Positions 51,807 through 62,505 of a DNA stretch of 64,000 bases are shown in pieces. Origin of the DNA: Kosakonia arachidis (GTDB taxonomy: Bacteria; Pseudomonadota; Gammaproteobacteria; Enterobacterales; Enterobacteriaceae); the NCBI RefSeq assembly GCF_900116535.1, contig NZ_FPAU01000011.1, forward strand, positions 1 to 64,000. The letters are read 5' to 3'. Position 1 is the first letter of the stretch, and the number at the start of each line of letters is the position of its first letter. The notes under the pieces are model-generated. The model was not told where the DNA came from. It worked only from the letters and a program-made list of their open reading frames with translations, and made no database searches. Both the position numbers and the translations under genes were made by a program.

Positions 51807-53633
51807 GTGGCGCAGGCGGAAGTATTGAATCAGGAATCGCTGGCTAAGCAGGTCTTGCAAGAGACCTTCGGCTACCAGCAATTCCGCCCGGGCCAGCAGG
51901 ATATTATCGACACCGTACTGAGTGGCCGCGATTGTCTGGTGGTGATGCCGACGGGCGGCGGAAAATCTCTGTGTTATCAAATTCCAGCACTAGTGCTGCA
52001 GGGGCTGACGGTGGTGGTTTCGCCGCTGATCTCACTGATGAAAGATCAGGTCGACCAGCTACTTGCCAACGGCGTTGCGGCGGCATGCCTGAATTCTACC
52101 CAAAGCCGTGAGCAGCAGTTTGACGTGATCAACGGCTGTCGCAACGGTCAGATACGTCTGCTTTATATCGCGCCCGAGCGCCTGATGCTCGACAACTTCC
52201 TTGACCAGTTACGCCAGTGGAATCCGGTGCTTTTGGCCGTTGACGAAGCGCACTGTATTTCCCAGTGGGGTCACGATTTCCGCCCGGAGTACGCCGCGCT
52301 TGGCCATCTGCGCCAGATGCTCCCGTCTGTGCCTTTTATGGCCCTGACCGCGACGGCTGATGACACTACGCGGCGCGATATCGAACGTCTGCTGGGCTTA
52401 AACGATCCGCTGATCCAGGTCAGCAGCTTCGACCGCCCGAATATTCGCTACATGTTGATGGAAAAGTTTAAGCCGCTCGATCAGCTGCTGCGTTATGTGC
52501 AGGAGCAGCGCGGCAAGTGTGGCATCATTTATTGCAATAGCCGGGCGAAGGTTGAAGACACCGCCGAACGTCTGCAAAGCCGTGGTTTCAGTGCGGCGGC
52601 TTACCATGCGGGGCTGGATAACGAACTGCGTGCGCGGGTACAGGAGCAGTTCCAACGCGATGATTTACAAATCGTGGTGGCAACCGTGGCGTTCGGCATG
52701 GGGATCAACAAGCCCAACGTACGTTTCGTGGTGCATTTCGATATCCCGCGCAATATCGAATCCTATTATCAGGAAACTGGCCGTGCTGGGCGTGACGGCC
52801 TGCCTGCGGAAGCGATGCTGTTCTACGATCCGGCGGATATGGCGTGGCTGCGCCGTTGTCTGGAAGAGAAACCGGCTGGGCCTTTGCAGGATATTGAACG
52901 GCACAAGCTCAATGCGATGGGCGCATTTGCTGAAGCGCAAACCTGCCGTCGTCTGGTGTTGCTCAACTATTTCGGTGAAGGACGACAGGAGCCCTGCGGC
53001 AACTGCGATATTTGCCTCGATCCGCCGCGCCAGTACGATGGTTTGCAGGACGCGCAAAAAGCGTTATCGGCCATTTATCGCGTTAACCAGCGTTTCGGTA
53101 TGGGTTATGTGGTGGAAGTGCTGCGCGGTGCGAACAATCAGCGTATCCGTGAATTCGGTCACGATAAATTACCGGTGTATGGCATTGGTCGCGAGCAGAG
53201 CCATGAACACTGGGTAAGCGTGATCCGCCAGCTTATCCATATGGGATTTGCTACCCAGAATATCGCTCAGCATTCTGCGCTTCAGTTAACGGAAGCAGCG
53301 CGTCCGCTGCTGCGTGGAGAGGTACCGCTGATGCTGGCGGTGCCGCGAATGGTGGCGCTGAAGCCAAAAGTGATGCAGAAAGCCGCTGTCGGCAATTACG
53401 ATCGCAAGCTGTTCGCCAAGCTGCGTAAATTGCGAAAAGCGATTGCCGATGAAGAGAATATCCCGCCTTATGTGGTGTTTAACGATGCAACGCTGATCGA
53501 GATGGCCGAGCAGATGCCACTTTCGCCGGGGGAAATGCTTAGCGTGAACGGCGTGGGAACGCGCAAACTTGAGCGTTTCGGCCAGGAGTTTATGGCGCTT
53601 ATCCGCGCGCATGTCGATGGCGACGAAGAGTAG
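51807..53633 (+). CDS. recQ: ATP-dependent DNA helicase RecQ
   Basis: A 3'-5' helicase of 608 residues used in RecF-pathway recombination and fork processing. Walker A TGGGKS is at 49-54 and DEAH at 146-149. Zinc-binding cysteines lie in TCRR...CGNCDIC (about 380-403). Winged helix and a C-terminal HRDC domain ([24 protein letters not shown]) follow. Start codon GTG (51807), which fits the family N-terminus AQAEVLN. Confidence 0.98.
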   Translation: MAQAEVLNQESLAKQVLQETFGYQQFRPGQQDIIDTVLSGRDCLVVMPTGGGKSLCYQIPALVLQGLTVVVSPLISLMKDQVDQLLANGVAAACLNSTQSREQQFDVINGCRNGQIRLLYIAPERLMLDNFLDQLRQWNPVLLAVDEAHCISQWGHDFRPEYAALGHLRQMLPSVPFMALTATADDTTRRDIERLLGLNDPLIQVSSFDRPNIRYMLMEKFKPLDQLLRYVQEQRGKCGIIYCNSRAKVEDTAERLQSRGFSAAAYHAGLDNELRARVQEQFQRDDLQIVVATVAFGMGINKPNVRFVVHFDIPRNIESYYQETGRAGRDGLPAEAMLFYDPADMAWLRRCLEEKPAGPLQDIERHKLNAMGAFAEAQTCRRLVLLNYFGEGRQEPCGNCDICLDPPRQYDGLQDAQKALSAIYRVNQRFGMGYVVEVLRGANNQRIREFGHDKLPVYGIGREQSHEHWVSVIRQLIHMGFATQNIAQHSALQLTEAARPLLRGEVPLMLAVPRMVALKPKVMQKAAVGNYDRKLFAKLRKLRKAIADEENIPPYVVFNDATLIEMAEQMPLSPGEMLSVNGVGTRKLERFGQEFMALIRAHVDGDEE

Positions 53634-53694
53634 TTTTAGCAGTCGAAAAGTGCCAGGATAGTCACTCACTGAATTATCTTCCCGCAGGTTCTCT

Positions 53695-54318
53695 ATGTTG
53701 ATGTTATTTCTTACCGTGGCGCTAGTGCATATTGTTGCCCTGATGAGCCCCGGCCCGGATTTCTTCTTCGTTTCGCAAACTGCCATTAGCCGCTCGCGTA
53801 AAGAGGCGATGATGGGTGTGTTCGGTATCACCTGTGGCGTAATGGTGTGGGCTGGCGTGGCGCTGCTCGGTCTGAACCTGATTCTCGAAAAAATGGCGTG
53901 GTTGCACAGCATTATTATGGTCGGCGGTGGTCTTTATCTATGCTGGATGGGTTATCAGATGCTGCGTGGCGCGTTGAAAAAGCGTCAGAAAGCAGTTGGT
54001 GCACCGAAAGTGGAGTTGGCGACCAGCAGCAGCCGCAGTTTTCTGAAAGGGTTACTGACCAATCTGGCGAATCCGAAAGCGATCATTTACTTCGGCTCGG
54101 TATTTTCACTGTTTGTCGGCGATAGCGTCGGCACCAGCGCGCGCTGGGGTATTTTTGTGCTGATTGTGCTGGAAACACTGGCCTGGTTTACCATCGTGGC
54201 CAGCCTGTTCGCGCTGCCGGCAATGCGTCGCGGTTATCAGCGTCTGGCGAAATGGATTGATGGTTTTGCCGGCGCGCTGTTTGCTGGCTTCGGCATCCAC
54301 CTGATTATCTCCCGTTAA
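53695..54318 (+). CDS. rhtC: Threonine efflux protein RhtC
   Basis: A LysE/RhtB-family exporter of 207 residues with about six TM helices that exports L-threonine. N-terminal FLTVALVHIVALMSPGPDFF and FLKGLLTNLANPKAIIYFGSV are the family motifs. Convergent with its paralogue rhtB, with a REP pair in between. Confidence 0.96.
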   Translation: MLMLFLTVALVHIVALMSPGPDFFFVSQTAISRSRKEAMMGVFGITCGVMVWAGVALLGLNLILEKMAWLHSIIMVGGGLYLCWMGYQMLRGALKKRQKAVGAPKVELATSSSRSFLKGLLTNLANPKAIIYFGSVFSLFVGDSVGTSARWGIFVLIVLETLAWFTIVASLFALPAMRRGYQRLAKWIDGFAGALFAGFGIHLIISR

Positions 54319-54324
54319 GTTCAT

Positions 54325-54396
54325 CTGCCGGATGGTGTTTCATTATCTGGTATGCTGATTTTTCAGGCCCGGTAAGCGTAGCGCTACCGGGCATCT
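54325..54396. repeat. REP pair (BIME-like) between rhtC and rhtB
   Basis: TGCCGGATGGTG...TATCTGG, followed by CCCGGTAAGCGTAGCGCTACCGGG; the latter is an almost perfect palindrome (GCCCGGTA/TACCGGGC, 54367-54392). Sits between convergent genes and may serve both 3' ends. Confidence 0.75.
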
Positions 54397-54399
54397 GCC

Positions 54400-55020
54400 T
54401 CAGGCGTGGCGGGCAGAAGCCAGCAACGCGCCGACCAGCACGAACAGCGAACCAAATACCTTATTCAGCGCCTTCATCTGGCGTGGGCCTTTAATCCAGC
54501 CGGCAATGCGCTGCGCCAGCGTCGCATAACCAATCATGACAATGATATCGACGACGATCGTTGTGACCCCAAGCACCACATACTGCATCACCTGCGGCTG
54601 ATGCGGCACAATAAATTGCGGGAACAGGGCGGCAAGAAAAACGATGCTTTTCGGGTTGGTCAGGTTAACGAATACCGCCCGCTTAAACAGCCGACCGCGC
54701 GACTGGGTTTTCGCCAGCGTATTGAGATCGATAGCGCCAGCGGTGCGCCACTGCTGAATACCCAGCCAAATCAGGTAGGCTGCACCCGCCCATTTCAGCA
54801 CTTCAAACGCCAGCACGGAACGAGAAAATAGCGTGCCCAGCCCGACGCCGACCAGCACGATATGAATGCCAAGGCCGGTCTGCAACCCAGCAATAGAAGC
54901 CGCCGCGCCGCGATAGCCGTAGCCGATGGACGTGGTCATAGTGTTAATCGCGCCGGAACCGGGCGAGAGGCTTAAAATGATTGAGGTCAGTAGATAGGCG
55001 AACCACCATTCGAAGGTCAT
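54400..55020 (-). CDS. rhtB: Homoserine/homoserine lactone efflux protein RhtB
   Basis: A LysE-family exporter (206 residues, about six TM helices) for homoserine and its lactone. Motifs: [18 protein letters not shown] near the N-terminus, and [23 protein letters not shown]. It is divergent from pldB. Confidence 0.96.
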   Translation of the reverse strand: MTFEWWFAYLLTSIILSLSPGSGAINTMTTSIGYGYRGAAASIAGLQTGLGIHIVLVGVGLGTLFSRSVLAFEVLKWAGAAYLIWLGIQQWRTAGAIDLNTLAKTQSRGRLFKRAVFVNLTNPKSIVFLAALFPQFIVPHQPQVMQYVVLGVTTIVVDIIVMIGYATLAQRIAGWIKGPRQMKALNKVFGSLFVLVGALLASARHA

Positions 55021-55128
55021 GAGAAATTCCTGCTTGTCTGTTTTTATGCCACAATACGCTATTGCTAGTGGATTTTGCTATTGGTCACAAAAAAACGATT
55101 TTACATGGCTAACAGGGGCGAAATTGCG

Positions 55129-56121
55129 ATGTTTCGGCAAAAAACGGCCTGGGAAACCAGAGAAAAAGCGTTCGCAGCATTTACCACGGGGCCGCTAATG
55201 GATTTCTGGCGCTCGCGTGAAGAAGCCGTGTTTACCGGTGTCGATAACGTACCCGTCAGTTTTGTCCGCTTTCACGATCATCGCCACGATAGGGTGATTG
55301 TGGTTTGTCCGGGCCGTATTGAAAGTTACGTCAAATACGCCGAACTGGCGTATGACTTGTTCTACCTCGGTTACGATGTGTTGATTATCGATCACCGCGG
55401 GCAGGGGCGTTCCGGGCGGATGTTGGCGGATACGCACCGGGGGCATGTGGTCAACTTTAGCGATTATGTCGATGATTTGGCTGCATTCTGGCAGCAGGAA
55501 GTCGCCGATGGTCCCTGGCGAAAACGTTATATACTGGCGCATTCGATGGGCGGCGCGATCGCCACGCTCTTCTTACAGCGTCATCCGCATGCCTGTGATG
55601 CTATTTCCCTGTGCGCGCCAATGTTCGGAATTATCATTCGTCTGCCGGAGTGGATGGTGCGCCCGTTGCTTGACTTGGCGGAAAGCTATCCGCGTCTTCG
55701 TGAAAATTACGCCATCGGGACCGGAAGCTGGCGCGCGCTGCCGTTCGCGATTAACGTGCTGACCCACAGCCGCGAGCGTTACCGGCGCAATCTGCGTTTT
55801 TATGCCGACGAACCGACGCTGCGTGTGGGTGGGCCGACGTGGCACTGGGTGCGTGAAGGCATTCTGGCCGGAGAACATGCACTGGCCGGGGCGGCAAACG
55901 ATGACACGCCAACATTGATTATTCAGGCGGAAGAGGAGCATGTGGTGGATAACCGCATGCAACAACGCTTCTGCGAAATTCGCGCTGCGGCGGGCCACCC
56001 TTGTGAAGGGGGAAAACCGTTTGTTATACCCGGCGCGTACCATGAGATCCTTTTTGAAAAGGACACTATGCGCTCGGTCGCACTCAACGCCATCGTCGAA
56101 TTCTTCGACCGGCATAACTAA
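55129..56121 (+). CDS. pldB: Lysophospholipase L2
   Basis: An alpha/beta-hydrolase of 330 residues (340 in E. coli) that cleaves lysophospholipids at the inner membrane. The nucleophile elbow AHSMGG has Ser139; the oxyanion region is VCPGRIESYVKYAEL; the catalytic His is near GAYHEILFEKD. ATG 55129 matches the E. coli N-terminus; an upstream ATG at 55105 is less likely. The C-terminal tail is shorter than in E. coli. It forms an operon with yigL (22-bp gap); in E. coli the sRNA SgrS stabilises yigL through a site inside pldB. Confidence 0.95.
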   Translation: MFRQKTAWETREKAFAAFTTGPLMDFWRSREEAVFTGVDNVPVSFVRFHDHRHDRVIVVCPGRIESYVKYAELAYDLFYLGYDVLIIDHRGQGRSGRMLADTHRGHVVNFSDYVDDLAAFWQQEVADGPWRKRYILAHSMGGAIATLFLQRHPHACDAISLCAPMFGIIIRLPEWMVRPLLDLAESYPRLRENYAIGTGSWRALPFAINVLTHSRERYRRNLRFYADEPTLRVGGPTWHWVREGILAGEHALAGAANDDTPTLIIQAEEEHVVDNRMQQRFCEIRAAAGHPCEGGKPFVIPGAYHEILFEKDTMRSVALNAIVEFFDRHN

Positions 56122-56143
56122 ATTATTGAGGTAAAATTTTCCT

Positions 56144-56944
56144 ATGTACCAAGTTGTTGCATCTGATTTAGATGGTACGTTGCTCTCCCCTGACCACACA
56201 CTGTCACCGTTCGCGAAAGAAACGTTAAAACTGCTGACCGGCCACGGCGTCAATTTTGTCTTTGCTACCGGCCGCCACCATGTCGATGTCGGGCAAATCC
56301 GCGATAATCTCGGCATCAAGGCGTATATGATCACCTCCAACGGCGCGCGCGTACACGATACTGATGGAAATCTGGTCTTTAGCCACAATCTGGATCGCGA
56401 TATCGCCAGCGAACTGCTCGGTGTAATGCACAACGAGAAAGATATCATTACCAATGTCTACCGTAACGACGAATGGTTCATGAACCGCCATCGCCCTGAT
56501 CAGATGCGTTTTTTCAAAGAAGCGGTGTTCCAGTATTCGCTTTATGAGCCGGGCTTACTGGAACCGGAAGGCATCAGCAAGGTCTTTTTCACCTGTGACA
56601 GCCATGAAAAACTGCTGCCGATGGAGCAGGCGATCAATGCGCGCTGGGGAGACCGTGTCAACGTCAGTTTCTCGACACTAACCTGCCTGGAAGTGATGGC
56701 GGGCGGCGTATCGAAGGGGCATGCGCTGGAAGCCGTTGCCGGTGCGCTGGGCTATGGTCTGAAGGATTGTATCGCCTTTGGCGATGGCATGAACGATGCT
56801 GAAATGCTGTCGATGGCCGGTAAAGGCTGCATTATGGGCAATGCCCATCAGCGCCTGAAAGATCTGTATCCGGAGCTGGAAGTGATTGGCACCAATGCGG
56901 ATAACGCCGTGCCACATTACCTGCGTAAATTGTTCCTGCAATAA
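56144..56944 (+). CDS. yigL: HAD sugar/pyridoxal phosphate phosphatase YigL
   Basis: A Cof-type HAD phosphatase of 266 residues. Motif I VASDLDGTLLSPD (Asp8 and Asp10), the C2B-type cap in the middle, and FGDGMNDAEML as motif IV. E. coli YigL dephosphorylates sugar phosphates (relieving glucose-phosphate stress) and pyridoxal phosphate. Located just after pldB. Confidence 0.97.
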   Translation: MYQVVASDLDGTLLSPDHTLSPFAKETLKLLTGHGVNFVFATGRHHVDVGQIRDNLGIKAYMITSNGARVHDTDGNLVFSHNLDRDIASELLGVMHNEKDIITNVYRNDEWFMNRHRPDQMRFFKEAVFQYSLYEPGLLEPEGISKVFFTCDSHEKLLPMEQAINARWGDRVNVSFSTLTCLEVMAGGVSKGHALEAVAGALGYGLKDCIAFGDGMNDAEMLSMAGKGCIMGNAHQRLKDLYPELEVIGTNADNAVPHYLRKLFLQ

Positions 56945-56951
56945 GATTGAC

Positions 56952-56985
56952 ATTTGGTTGTTAAATAATCATACGTCAACCAAAT
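56952..56985. promoter_or_regulatory. Dyad upstream of bioP
   Basis: A perfect inverted repeat ATTTGGTTG-N16-CAACCAAAT, with further outer symmetry TTGA/TCAA. The left outer arm contains TTGACA (56948-56953), a perfect -35-like hexamer. BirA-controlled operators upstream of biotin uptake genes are dyads of similar size, but the half-sites here do not fit the usual TTGTAAACC order, so I leave the protein unnamed. Confidence 0.45.
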
Positions 56986-57048
56986 ACTCAAACTTTGCGC
57001 AATTGAGTTAGCTACAATGAAGCCTTACTATTTTGAGAGAGCTTCATT

Positions 57049-57948
57049 GTGGCGTTACTGATCATCACCACGATCCTGTGGGCCTTTTCCTTTAGCCTGA
57101 TTGGCGAATACCTTGCTGGCCATGTCGACAGCTATTTCTCCGTGTTGATGCGCGTGGGGCTGGCGGCGCTGGTGTTCTTACCGTTCCTGCGCACGCGCGG
57201 GCACAACCTGAAGACCATTGGCCTGTATATGATGGTGGGCGCGATGCAGCTTGGCATCATGTATCTGTTTAGCTTCCAGGCCTATCTCTACCTGACGGTC
57301 TCTGAATTCCTGCTGTTTACTGTCTTCACGCCGCTGTACGTTACGCTGATTTACGATCTGCTGAGCAAGCGTGGGCTGCGCTGGAGCTACGCCCTAAGCG
57401 CCGGGCTGGCGGTGATTGGCGCAGCGATTATTCGTTATGACAAAATCAGCGATCACTTCTGGATCGGTTTGATTCTGGTGCAGTTGGCAAACATCAGTTT
57501 CGCCATTGGCATGGTCGGTTATAAACGCCTGATGGAAATGCGCCCCATGCCACAGCACAACGCTTTTGCGTGGTTCTATCTGGGGGCGTTTATCGTTGCC
57601 GCCACTGCGTGGTTTGTGATGGGTAACCCGCAGAAGCTGCCGACAACCACCCTGCAGTGGGGCGTGCTGGTATGGCTGGGCGTGGTCGCTTCCGGTCTGG
57701 GTTACTTTATGTGGAACTATGGCGCAACGCAGGTTGACGCCGGGACGCTTGGCATTATGAACAATGTACATGTTCCCGCCGGGCTGCTGGTCAATCTCGC
57801 TATCTGGCAAGAACAGCCGCACTGGCCGAGCTTTATTATTGGTGGTTCGGTGATAATGGCTTCGCTGTGGGTACATCGCCGTTGGGTCGCTCCGCGCTCC
57901 GCACAAAAGGCAGGTGATCGCACGCGTGGTTCCGCGCTGAGCGAATAA
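57049..57948 (+). CDS. bioP: Biotin transporter BioP (YigM)
   Basis: A 299-residue EamA-family carrier with 10 TM helices, the biotin importer of E. coli. Conserved parts: [42 protein letters not shown] and [17 protein letters not shown]. The start is GTG 57049 after AGAGAG. Its last 113 bases overlap metR on the opposite strand, as in E. coli. Confidence 0.95.
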   Translation: MALLIITTILWAFSFSLIGEYLAGHVDSYFSVLMRVGLAALVFLPFLRTRGHNLKTIGLYMMVGAMQLGIMYLFSFQAYLYLTVSEFLLFTVFTPLYVTLIYDLLSKRGLRWSYALSAGLAVIGAAIIRYDKISDHFWIGLILVQLANISFAIGMVGYKRLMEMRPMPQHNAFAWFYLGAFIVAATAWFVMGNPQKLPTTTLQWGVLVWLGVVASGLGYFMWNYGATQVDAGTLGIMNNVHVPAGLLVNLAIWQEQPHWPSFIIGGSVIMASLWVHRRWVAPRSAQKAGDRTRGSALSE

Positions 57949-58789
57949 ACGCTTCCGTAACCGGCTGACGTTGCTCGCCATCGCGTACCGCTGCGTACAG
58001 CCGGCTCCACAATCCTTCGCCCAGGGTTTTGGTTACTACCAGACCCTGGCGTTCAAAACTCTCCACCACCCAGTGCGGTAGTGCCGCGATCCCCATCCGT
58101 GCGGCAACCATTTGAATCAACAATAGCGTGTTATCGACGCTTTTCAGAGCCGGGCTGATGCCTGCCGGTTGCAGGAAATGACGCCAGATATCAAGGCGGC
58201 TACGCTGCACCGGGTAGATCAGTAGCGTTTCACTGGCAAGATCGTCCGGCGTGATGCGTGTTTTTGCCGCCAGTGGGTGATCCGGTGCCAGCACCAACCG
58301 AACTTCAAAATCAAACATCGGCGAATAGTGCAGACCGCTGCGCGGCAGAATGTCGGATGTCATTACCAGGTCCAGCTCACCCTGTTGCAGTGCGGGCTGT
58401 GGATCAAAGGTCACGCCGGATTTGAAATCCATCTCCACCTGCGGCCAATTCTGGCGGAAGTTCTCAAGAGCGGGCGTCAGCCATTGAATACAGCTATGGC
58501 ATTCAATAGCGATGCGCAATGTGGCTTGCTGTGGCTCGTTACAGGCCTGCAGCGCACGGCTGATTTGCGGCAGTACCTGGCTGGCCAGTTGCAACAGGAT
58601 CTCGCCCTGGGGCGTAAAACGCAGCGGTTGACTTTTACGCACAAACAGACGGAAGCCGAGGCGTTGTTCCAGATCGCTGAATTGGTGGGAAAGCGCCGAC
58701 TGCGTTTGATGCAGCGTTGCCGCTGCTGCTGCCAGCGACCCGCTGTTTCGTAACGCCTGTAGCGTTTTCAGATGTTTAATTTCGATCAT
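57836..58789 (-). CDS. metR: LysR-family regulator MetR
   Basis: A homocysteine-responsive activator of metE, metH and glyA (317 residues, same as E. coli). [23 protein letters not shown], about residues 13-32, then the LysR effector domain. Divergent from metE; a perfect MetR-type site begins at the last base of its start codon (complement). Confidence 0.97.
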   Translation of the reverse strand: MIEIKHLKTLQALRNSGSLAAAAATLHQTQSALSHQFSDLEQRLGFRLFVRKSQPLRFTPQGEILLQLASQVLPQISRALQACNEPQQATLRIAIECHSCIQWLTPALENFRQNWPQVEMDFKSGVTFDPQPALQQGELDLVMTSDILPRSGLHYSPMFDFEVRLVLAPDHPLAAKTRITPDDLASETLLIYPVQRSRLDIWRHFLQPAGISPALKSVDNTLLLIQMVAARMGIAALPHWVVESFERQGLVVTKTLGEGLWSRLYAAVRDGEQRQPVTEAFIRSARNHACDHLPFVRSAERPNGDVPTAKPLSPNHQ

Positions 58790-58822
58790 GAATGTCCTTC
58801 ACCCCGGCATGAACAATTTGCG
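58789..58822. promoter_or_regulatory. MetR binding sites between metR and metE
   Basis: Site 1, TGAATGTCCTTCA (58789-58801), is a perfect match to TGAA-N5-TTCA. A second, weaker site begins TGAACAATT at 58810. They lie upstream of a probable metE -10 (TACAAT, 58845-58850), as expected for activation. Confidence 0.8.
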
Positions 58823-58852
58823 CTTGAGGTTTATACAGTACCTTTACAATAT

Positions 58853-58884
58853 GGATGTGTAAACATCTGGACGTCTAAACTCGT
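58853..58884. promoter_or_regulatory. MetJ operator (tandem met boxes)
   Basis: Four contiguous 8-mers GGATGTGT, AAACATCT, GGACGTCT and AAACTCGT, of which the middle two are close to AGACGTCT. They cover the predicted metE transcription start, so MetJ-SAM would block initiation. The last box overlaps the edge of an ERIC element. Confidence 0.7.
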
Positions 58885-59003
58885 CATATTTCGACTTGCA
58901 GGTGCGTTGGCTGCCTTGCGCGCCCCAGTCACTTACTTCAGTAAGCTCCTGGGGACGCACTACGTTGCCGCCTTCCTGCCAGCCGAACTATTTAGAGTTT
59001 TAC
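58876..59003. repeat. ERIC element (IRU) in the metE leader
   Basis: A 128-bp imperfect palindrome with the diagnostic ERIC core CCCCAGTCACTTACTT and GTAAGCTCCTGGGGA (58923-58955). Outer arms GCAGG/CCTGC (58898-58902, 58975-58979), and ends ACTCGTCATA and TATTTAGAGT are also ERIC-like. It lies between the met boxes and the metE Shine-Dalgarno (AAGGAAGA), so it is probably transcribed as part of the 5' leader. Confidence 0.92.
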
Positions 59004-59034
59004 ATTCAGAATCAGAAAAACAAAGGAAGAAGAC

Positions 59035-61296
59035 ATGACAATACATAACCACACCCTCGGTTTTCCTCGTGTCGGCCTGCGTCGCGAGCTGAAGAAAGCG
59101 CAAGAAAGTTACTGGGCGGGGAATTCTTCTCGTGAAGACCTGCTGGCGGTAGGACGCGAGCTGCGTGCCCGTCACTGGGATCAGCAAAAACAGGCCGGAA
59201 TCGACCTGCTTCCGGTCGGTGATTTCGCCTGGTACGACCATGTTCTGACCACCAGCCTGCTGCTGGGCAATGTGCCGGCTCGTCATCAGAACAAAGACGG
59301 CTCTGTCGATATCGACACCCTGTTCCGTATCGGCCGAGGTCGCGCGCCGACTGGCGAACCGGCAGCAGCGGCAGAGATGACCAAATGGTTTAACACCAAC
59401 TACCACTACATGGTGCCGGAATTCAGCAAAGGTCAGCAGTTCAAACTGACCTGGACGCAACTGCTGGATGAGGTGGACGAAGCGCTGGTGTTGGGCCACA
59501 AGGTGAAGCCCGTGCTGCTTGGGCCAGTCACGTACCTGTGGCTGGGCAAAGTGAAAGGCGAACAGTTTGACCGCTTAAGCCTGGTGAACGACATCCTGCC
59601 GGTCTACCAGCAAGTACTGTCCGAACTGGCGAAACGCGGTATTGAGTGGGTGCAGATCGATGAACCGGCGCTGGTGCTGGAGCTACCACAAGCGTGGCTG
59701 GATGCCTTCAAAACGGCGTATGACGCGCTGAATGGCAAGGTAAAACTGCTGCTGACCACCTATTTCGAAGGCATTACGCCGAACCTGGACACCATTACCG
59801 CGTTGCCGGTGCAGGGTTTACATGTCGATCTGGTACACGGTAAAGACAACGTTGCGCAGTTGCATCAGCGTCTGCCTGCCGACTGGCTGCTCTCTGCCGG
59901 TCTGGTGAATGGCCGTAACGTCTGGCGCACCGATCTGAGTGAGAAATATGCGCAGATTAAGGATGTGGTCGGTAAACGCCCGCTGTGGGTCGCCTCTTCC
60001 TGCTCGCTGCTGCACAGCCCGGTCGATCTGAGCGTTGAGACGCGTCTTGATGCCGAAGTAAAAAGTTGGTTCGCCTTCGCCTTGCAAAAATGCGAAGAAC
60101 TGGCGCTGTTGCGTGATGCTCTGAACAGCGGTAACACAGAAAAACTGAATGAATGGAGCGCCCCGATCCAGGCGCGCCGCCACTCTACCCGTGTGCACAA
60201 CCCGGCGGTGGCAAAACGTCTGGCGGCGATCACTGCGCAGGACAGCCAGCGCGCACGTCCGTATGTGGAGCGTGCGCAAGCGCAGCGCGTGCGTTTCAAT
60301 CTGCCAGCGTGGCCGACCACAACTATCGGCTCGTTCCCACAGACCACCGAGATCCGCGGCTTGCGTCTGGATTTTAAACAGGGACGTTTAGATGCGGGCA
60401 ATTACCGCACCGGCATCGCTGAACATATTAAGCAAGCGATTATAGAACAAGAGCGTTTGGGGCTGGATGTGCTGGTACACGGCGAAGCAGAACGTAATGA
60501 CATGGTGGAATACTTCGGTGAACACCTTGATGGTTTCGTCTTTACGCAAAATGGCTGGGTGCAGAGCTACGGCTCGCGCTGCGTGAAGCCGCCGGTGGTG
60601 ATCGGCGACGTGAGCCGCCCGGAAGCGATTACTGTCGAGTGGGCGAAGTACGCACAATCGCTGACCGACAAACCGGTCAAAGGCATGCTGACCGGGCCGG
60701 TCACTATCCTCTGCTGGTCTTTTCCGCGCGAAGATGTCACCCGCGAAACCATCGCCAAACAGATCGCGCTGGCGCTGCGTGATGAAGTGGCCGATCTTGA
60801 AGCCGCTGGTATCGGCATCATCCAGATCGACGAACCGGCACTGCGCGAAGGTTTACCGCTGCGCCGCAGCGACTGGGAGGCTTACCTTGCTTGGGGCGTG
60901 GAAGCGTTCCGTATTAATGCGGCGGTGGCGAAGGATGACACGCAGATCCACACACATATGTGCTATTGCGAATTCAACGACATCATGGATTCCATTGCCG
61001 CGCTGGATGCGGATGTGATCACCATCGAAACCTCGCGTTCGGATATGGAACTGCTGGAGTCGTTCGAAGAGTTTGAATACCCGAACGAAATCGGGCCGGG
61101 CGTATACGACATTCACTCACCGAACGTGCCAAGCGTGGAATGGATTGAAGCCCTACTGCAAAAAGCGGCACAACGCATTCCAGCACAGCGTCTGTGGGTG
61201 AATCCGGATTGCGGTCTGAAAACCCGGGGCTGGCCGGAAACCCGCGCCGCGCTGGCTAATATGGTGAAAGCCGCGCAGAACTTGCGTCAGCAGTAA
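59035..61296 (+). CDS. metE: Cobalamin-independent methionine synthase
   Basis: A 753-residue zinc enzyme that methylates homocysteine from 5-methyl-tetrahydrofolate-triglutamate. It is a double barrel: an N-terminal half from gene duplication and the catalytic C-terminal half with zinc ligands His641 and Cys643 (HTHMCYC) and about Cys726 (NPDCGLKTR). Controlled by MetR and MetJ sites upstream. A strong terminator follows. Confidence 0.99.
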   Translation: MTIHNHTLGFPRVGLRRELKKAQESYWAGNSSREDLLAVGRELRARHWDQQKQAGIDLLPVGDFAWYDHVLTTSLLLGNVPARHQNKDGSVDIDTLFRIGRGRAPTGEPAAAAEMTKWFNTNYHYMVPEFSKGQQFKLTWTQLLDEVDEALVLGHKVKPVLLGPVTYLWLGKVKGEQFDRLSLVNDILPVYQQVLSELAKRGIEWVQIDEPALVLELPQAWLDAFKTAYDALNGKVKLLLTTYFEGITPNLDTITALPVQGLHVDLVHGKDNVAQLHQRLPADWLLSAGLVNGRNVWRTDLSEKYAQIKDVVGKRPLWVASSCSLLHSPVDLSVETRLDAEVKSWFAFALQKCEELALLRDALNSGNTEKLNEWSAPIQARRHSTRVHNPAVAKRLAAITAQDSQRARPYVERAQAQRVRFNLPAWPTTTIGSFPQTTEIRGLRLDFKQGRLDAGNYRTGIAEHIKQAIIEQERLGLDVLVHGEAERNDMVEYFGEHLDGFVFTQNGWVQSYGSRCVKPPVVIGDVSRPEAITVEWAKYAQSLTDKPVKGMLTGPVTILCWSFPREDVTRETIAKQIALALRDEVADLEAAGIGIIQIDEPALREGLPLRRSDWEAYLAWGVEAFRINAAVAKDDTQIHTHMCYCEFNDIMDSIAALDADVITIETSRSDMELLESFEEFEYPNEIGPGVYDIHSPNVPSVEWIEALLQKAAQRIPAQRLWVNPDCGLKTRGWPETRAALANMVKAAQNLRQQ

Positions 61297-61305
61297 ACAG
61301 CCATG

Positions 61306-61338
61306 CGCCGCCGGGTTGTTCCTCGGCGGCGTTTTTTT
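61306..61338 (+). terminator. metE terminator
   Basis: CGCCGCCG-GGTTGTTCCT-CGGCGGCG then T7, ten bases after the metE stop. Confidence 0.93.
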
Positions 61339-61578
61339 AATGGGGATCGTGTCATGGTTCAGAATGCTGTCGTAGCGTGTTTTTGTGGGGTGATTTCTTT
61401 TTTCTGACAAGGGAATAGCAGTTTATTGATCCCACGGAACTTTTCTTAATGAAAAAAGAAGATTCCATATAAATCAGTTTCCATCCCATTTTTAATACGA
61501 TCAGAAATTCAAGAAACTCTCATATTAGCGCTTTATCTCTTCAACATTATTGGCCGGGGAGTTTCCCCGGCACGGATA

Positions 61579-62385
61579 CTATTTTTTACTGTACTGAGCA
61601 AACCATGTCAGCATGCGTTGCCAGCCATCTTTTGCCGACGCTTCATGATAACTCGGGCGGTAATCGGCATTAAAGGCGTGGCCCGCTTCAGGGTAAACCA
61701 CAATCTCGGCAATGGCGTTGGCTGCCCGCAGAGCCTGACGCATGGTTTCCACGCTTTCGATCGGAATGCTGGTATCCTGTGCGCCGTATAAACCCAGCAC
61801 TGGCGCGGTCAGATCGGTCGCGACATCTACCGGGTGGCGAGGCGAGTTGAGAGATTTCTCTCCCACCAGCTTACCGTACCAGGCCACCGCAGCTTTCAAC
61901 TGCGGGTTATGCGCCGCATACAGCCAGGCGATACGTCCACCCCAGCAAAAACCGGTGATCAACAACTGATGTGCGTTACCGCCATTGCGAGCCGCCCAAC
62001 TGGCGACGTGGTCGAGATCGGCCAGTACCTGGGCATCTGGCACCTTGCTGACCAGCCCGCTCAGTAGCGTCTGGATATCGGTGAAATCATTCGGATCGCC
62101 CTGGCGGAAGTAGAGCTCAGGCGCAATAGCGAGGTAACCTTCCCGCGCCAGGCGGCGGCAGATATCGCGGATATGTTCATGTACGCCGAAAATCTCCTGT
62201 ACCACAATGACGATCGGCAACGCGCCATCGGCATTTTTGGGGCGGGCGTGAAATGCGGGCATATTGTCGCCCTGCGTGGGAATGGAGGTTTCGCCTGTGA
62301 TTAGGGCCTCCTCCGGTGTGTGAACGATGGTGGAAGCGTGAGGCGAAGCCGCAGGTGCAAAGCCCGGTTGTTTGTTGGTTGTCAT
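61579..62385 (-). CDS. ysgA: Dienelactone hydrolase family protein YsgA
   Basis: An alpha/beta-hydrolase of 268 residues (271 in E. coli). The nucleophile is Cys147 in ITGFCWGGR rather than Ser, as in dienelactone hydrolases. EIFGVHEHIRDICRRLA and the late GHAFNADYRPSYH (catalytic His) are conserved. Substrate unknown in enterics. I chose ATG 62385 (MTTNKQPGFAPA); ATG 62397 would add four residues. It is convergent with metE and divergent from udp. Confidence 0.94.
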   Translation of the reverse strand: MTTNKQPGFAPAASPHASTIVHTPEEALITGETSIPTQGDNMPAFHARPKNADGALPIVIVVQEIFGVHEHIRDICRRLAREGYLAIAPELYFRQGDPNDFTDIQTLLSGLVSKVPDAQVLADLDHVASWAARNGGNAHQLLITGFCWGGRIAWLYAAHNPQLKAAVAWYGKLVGEKSLNSPRHPVDVATDLTAPVLGLYGAQDTSIPIESVETMRQALRAANAIAEIVVYPEAGHAFNADYRPSYHEASAKDGWQRMLTWFAQYSKK

Positions 62386-62505
62386 GGCATTCTCCATACC
62401 CTTTTATTAGCGCTCCAATAACTATAGACGGGAAGGCCTGTCGCGCGCGCAAATCCCCGTTTCATCGACTATTCTGGCTGCTGCGTTGTGAAATACAGTA
62501 TATCA

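Noticed and set aside
56941-56990. Calling the bioP dyad a BirA operator
   Set aside because: The half-sites are GGTTG...CAACC, inside-out compared with the usual ...ACC-N-GGT... order, so the name is not supported; kept only as an unassigned dyad.
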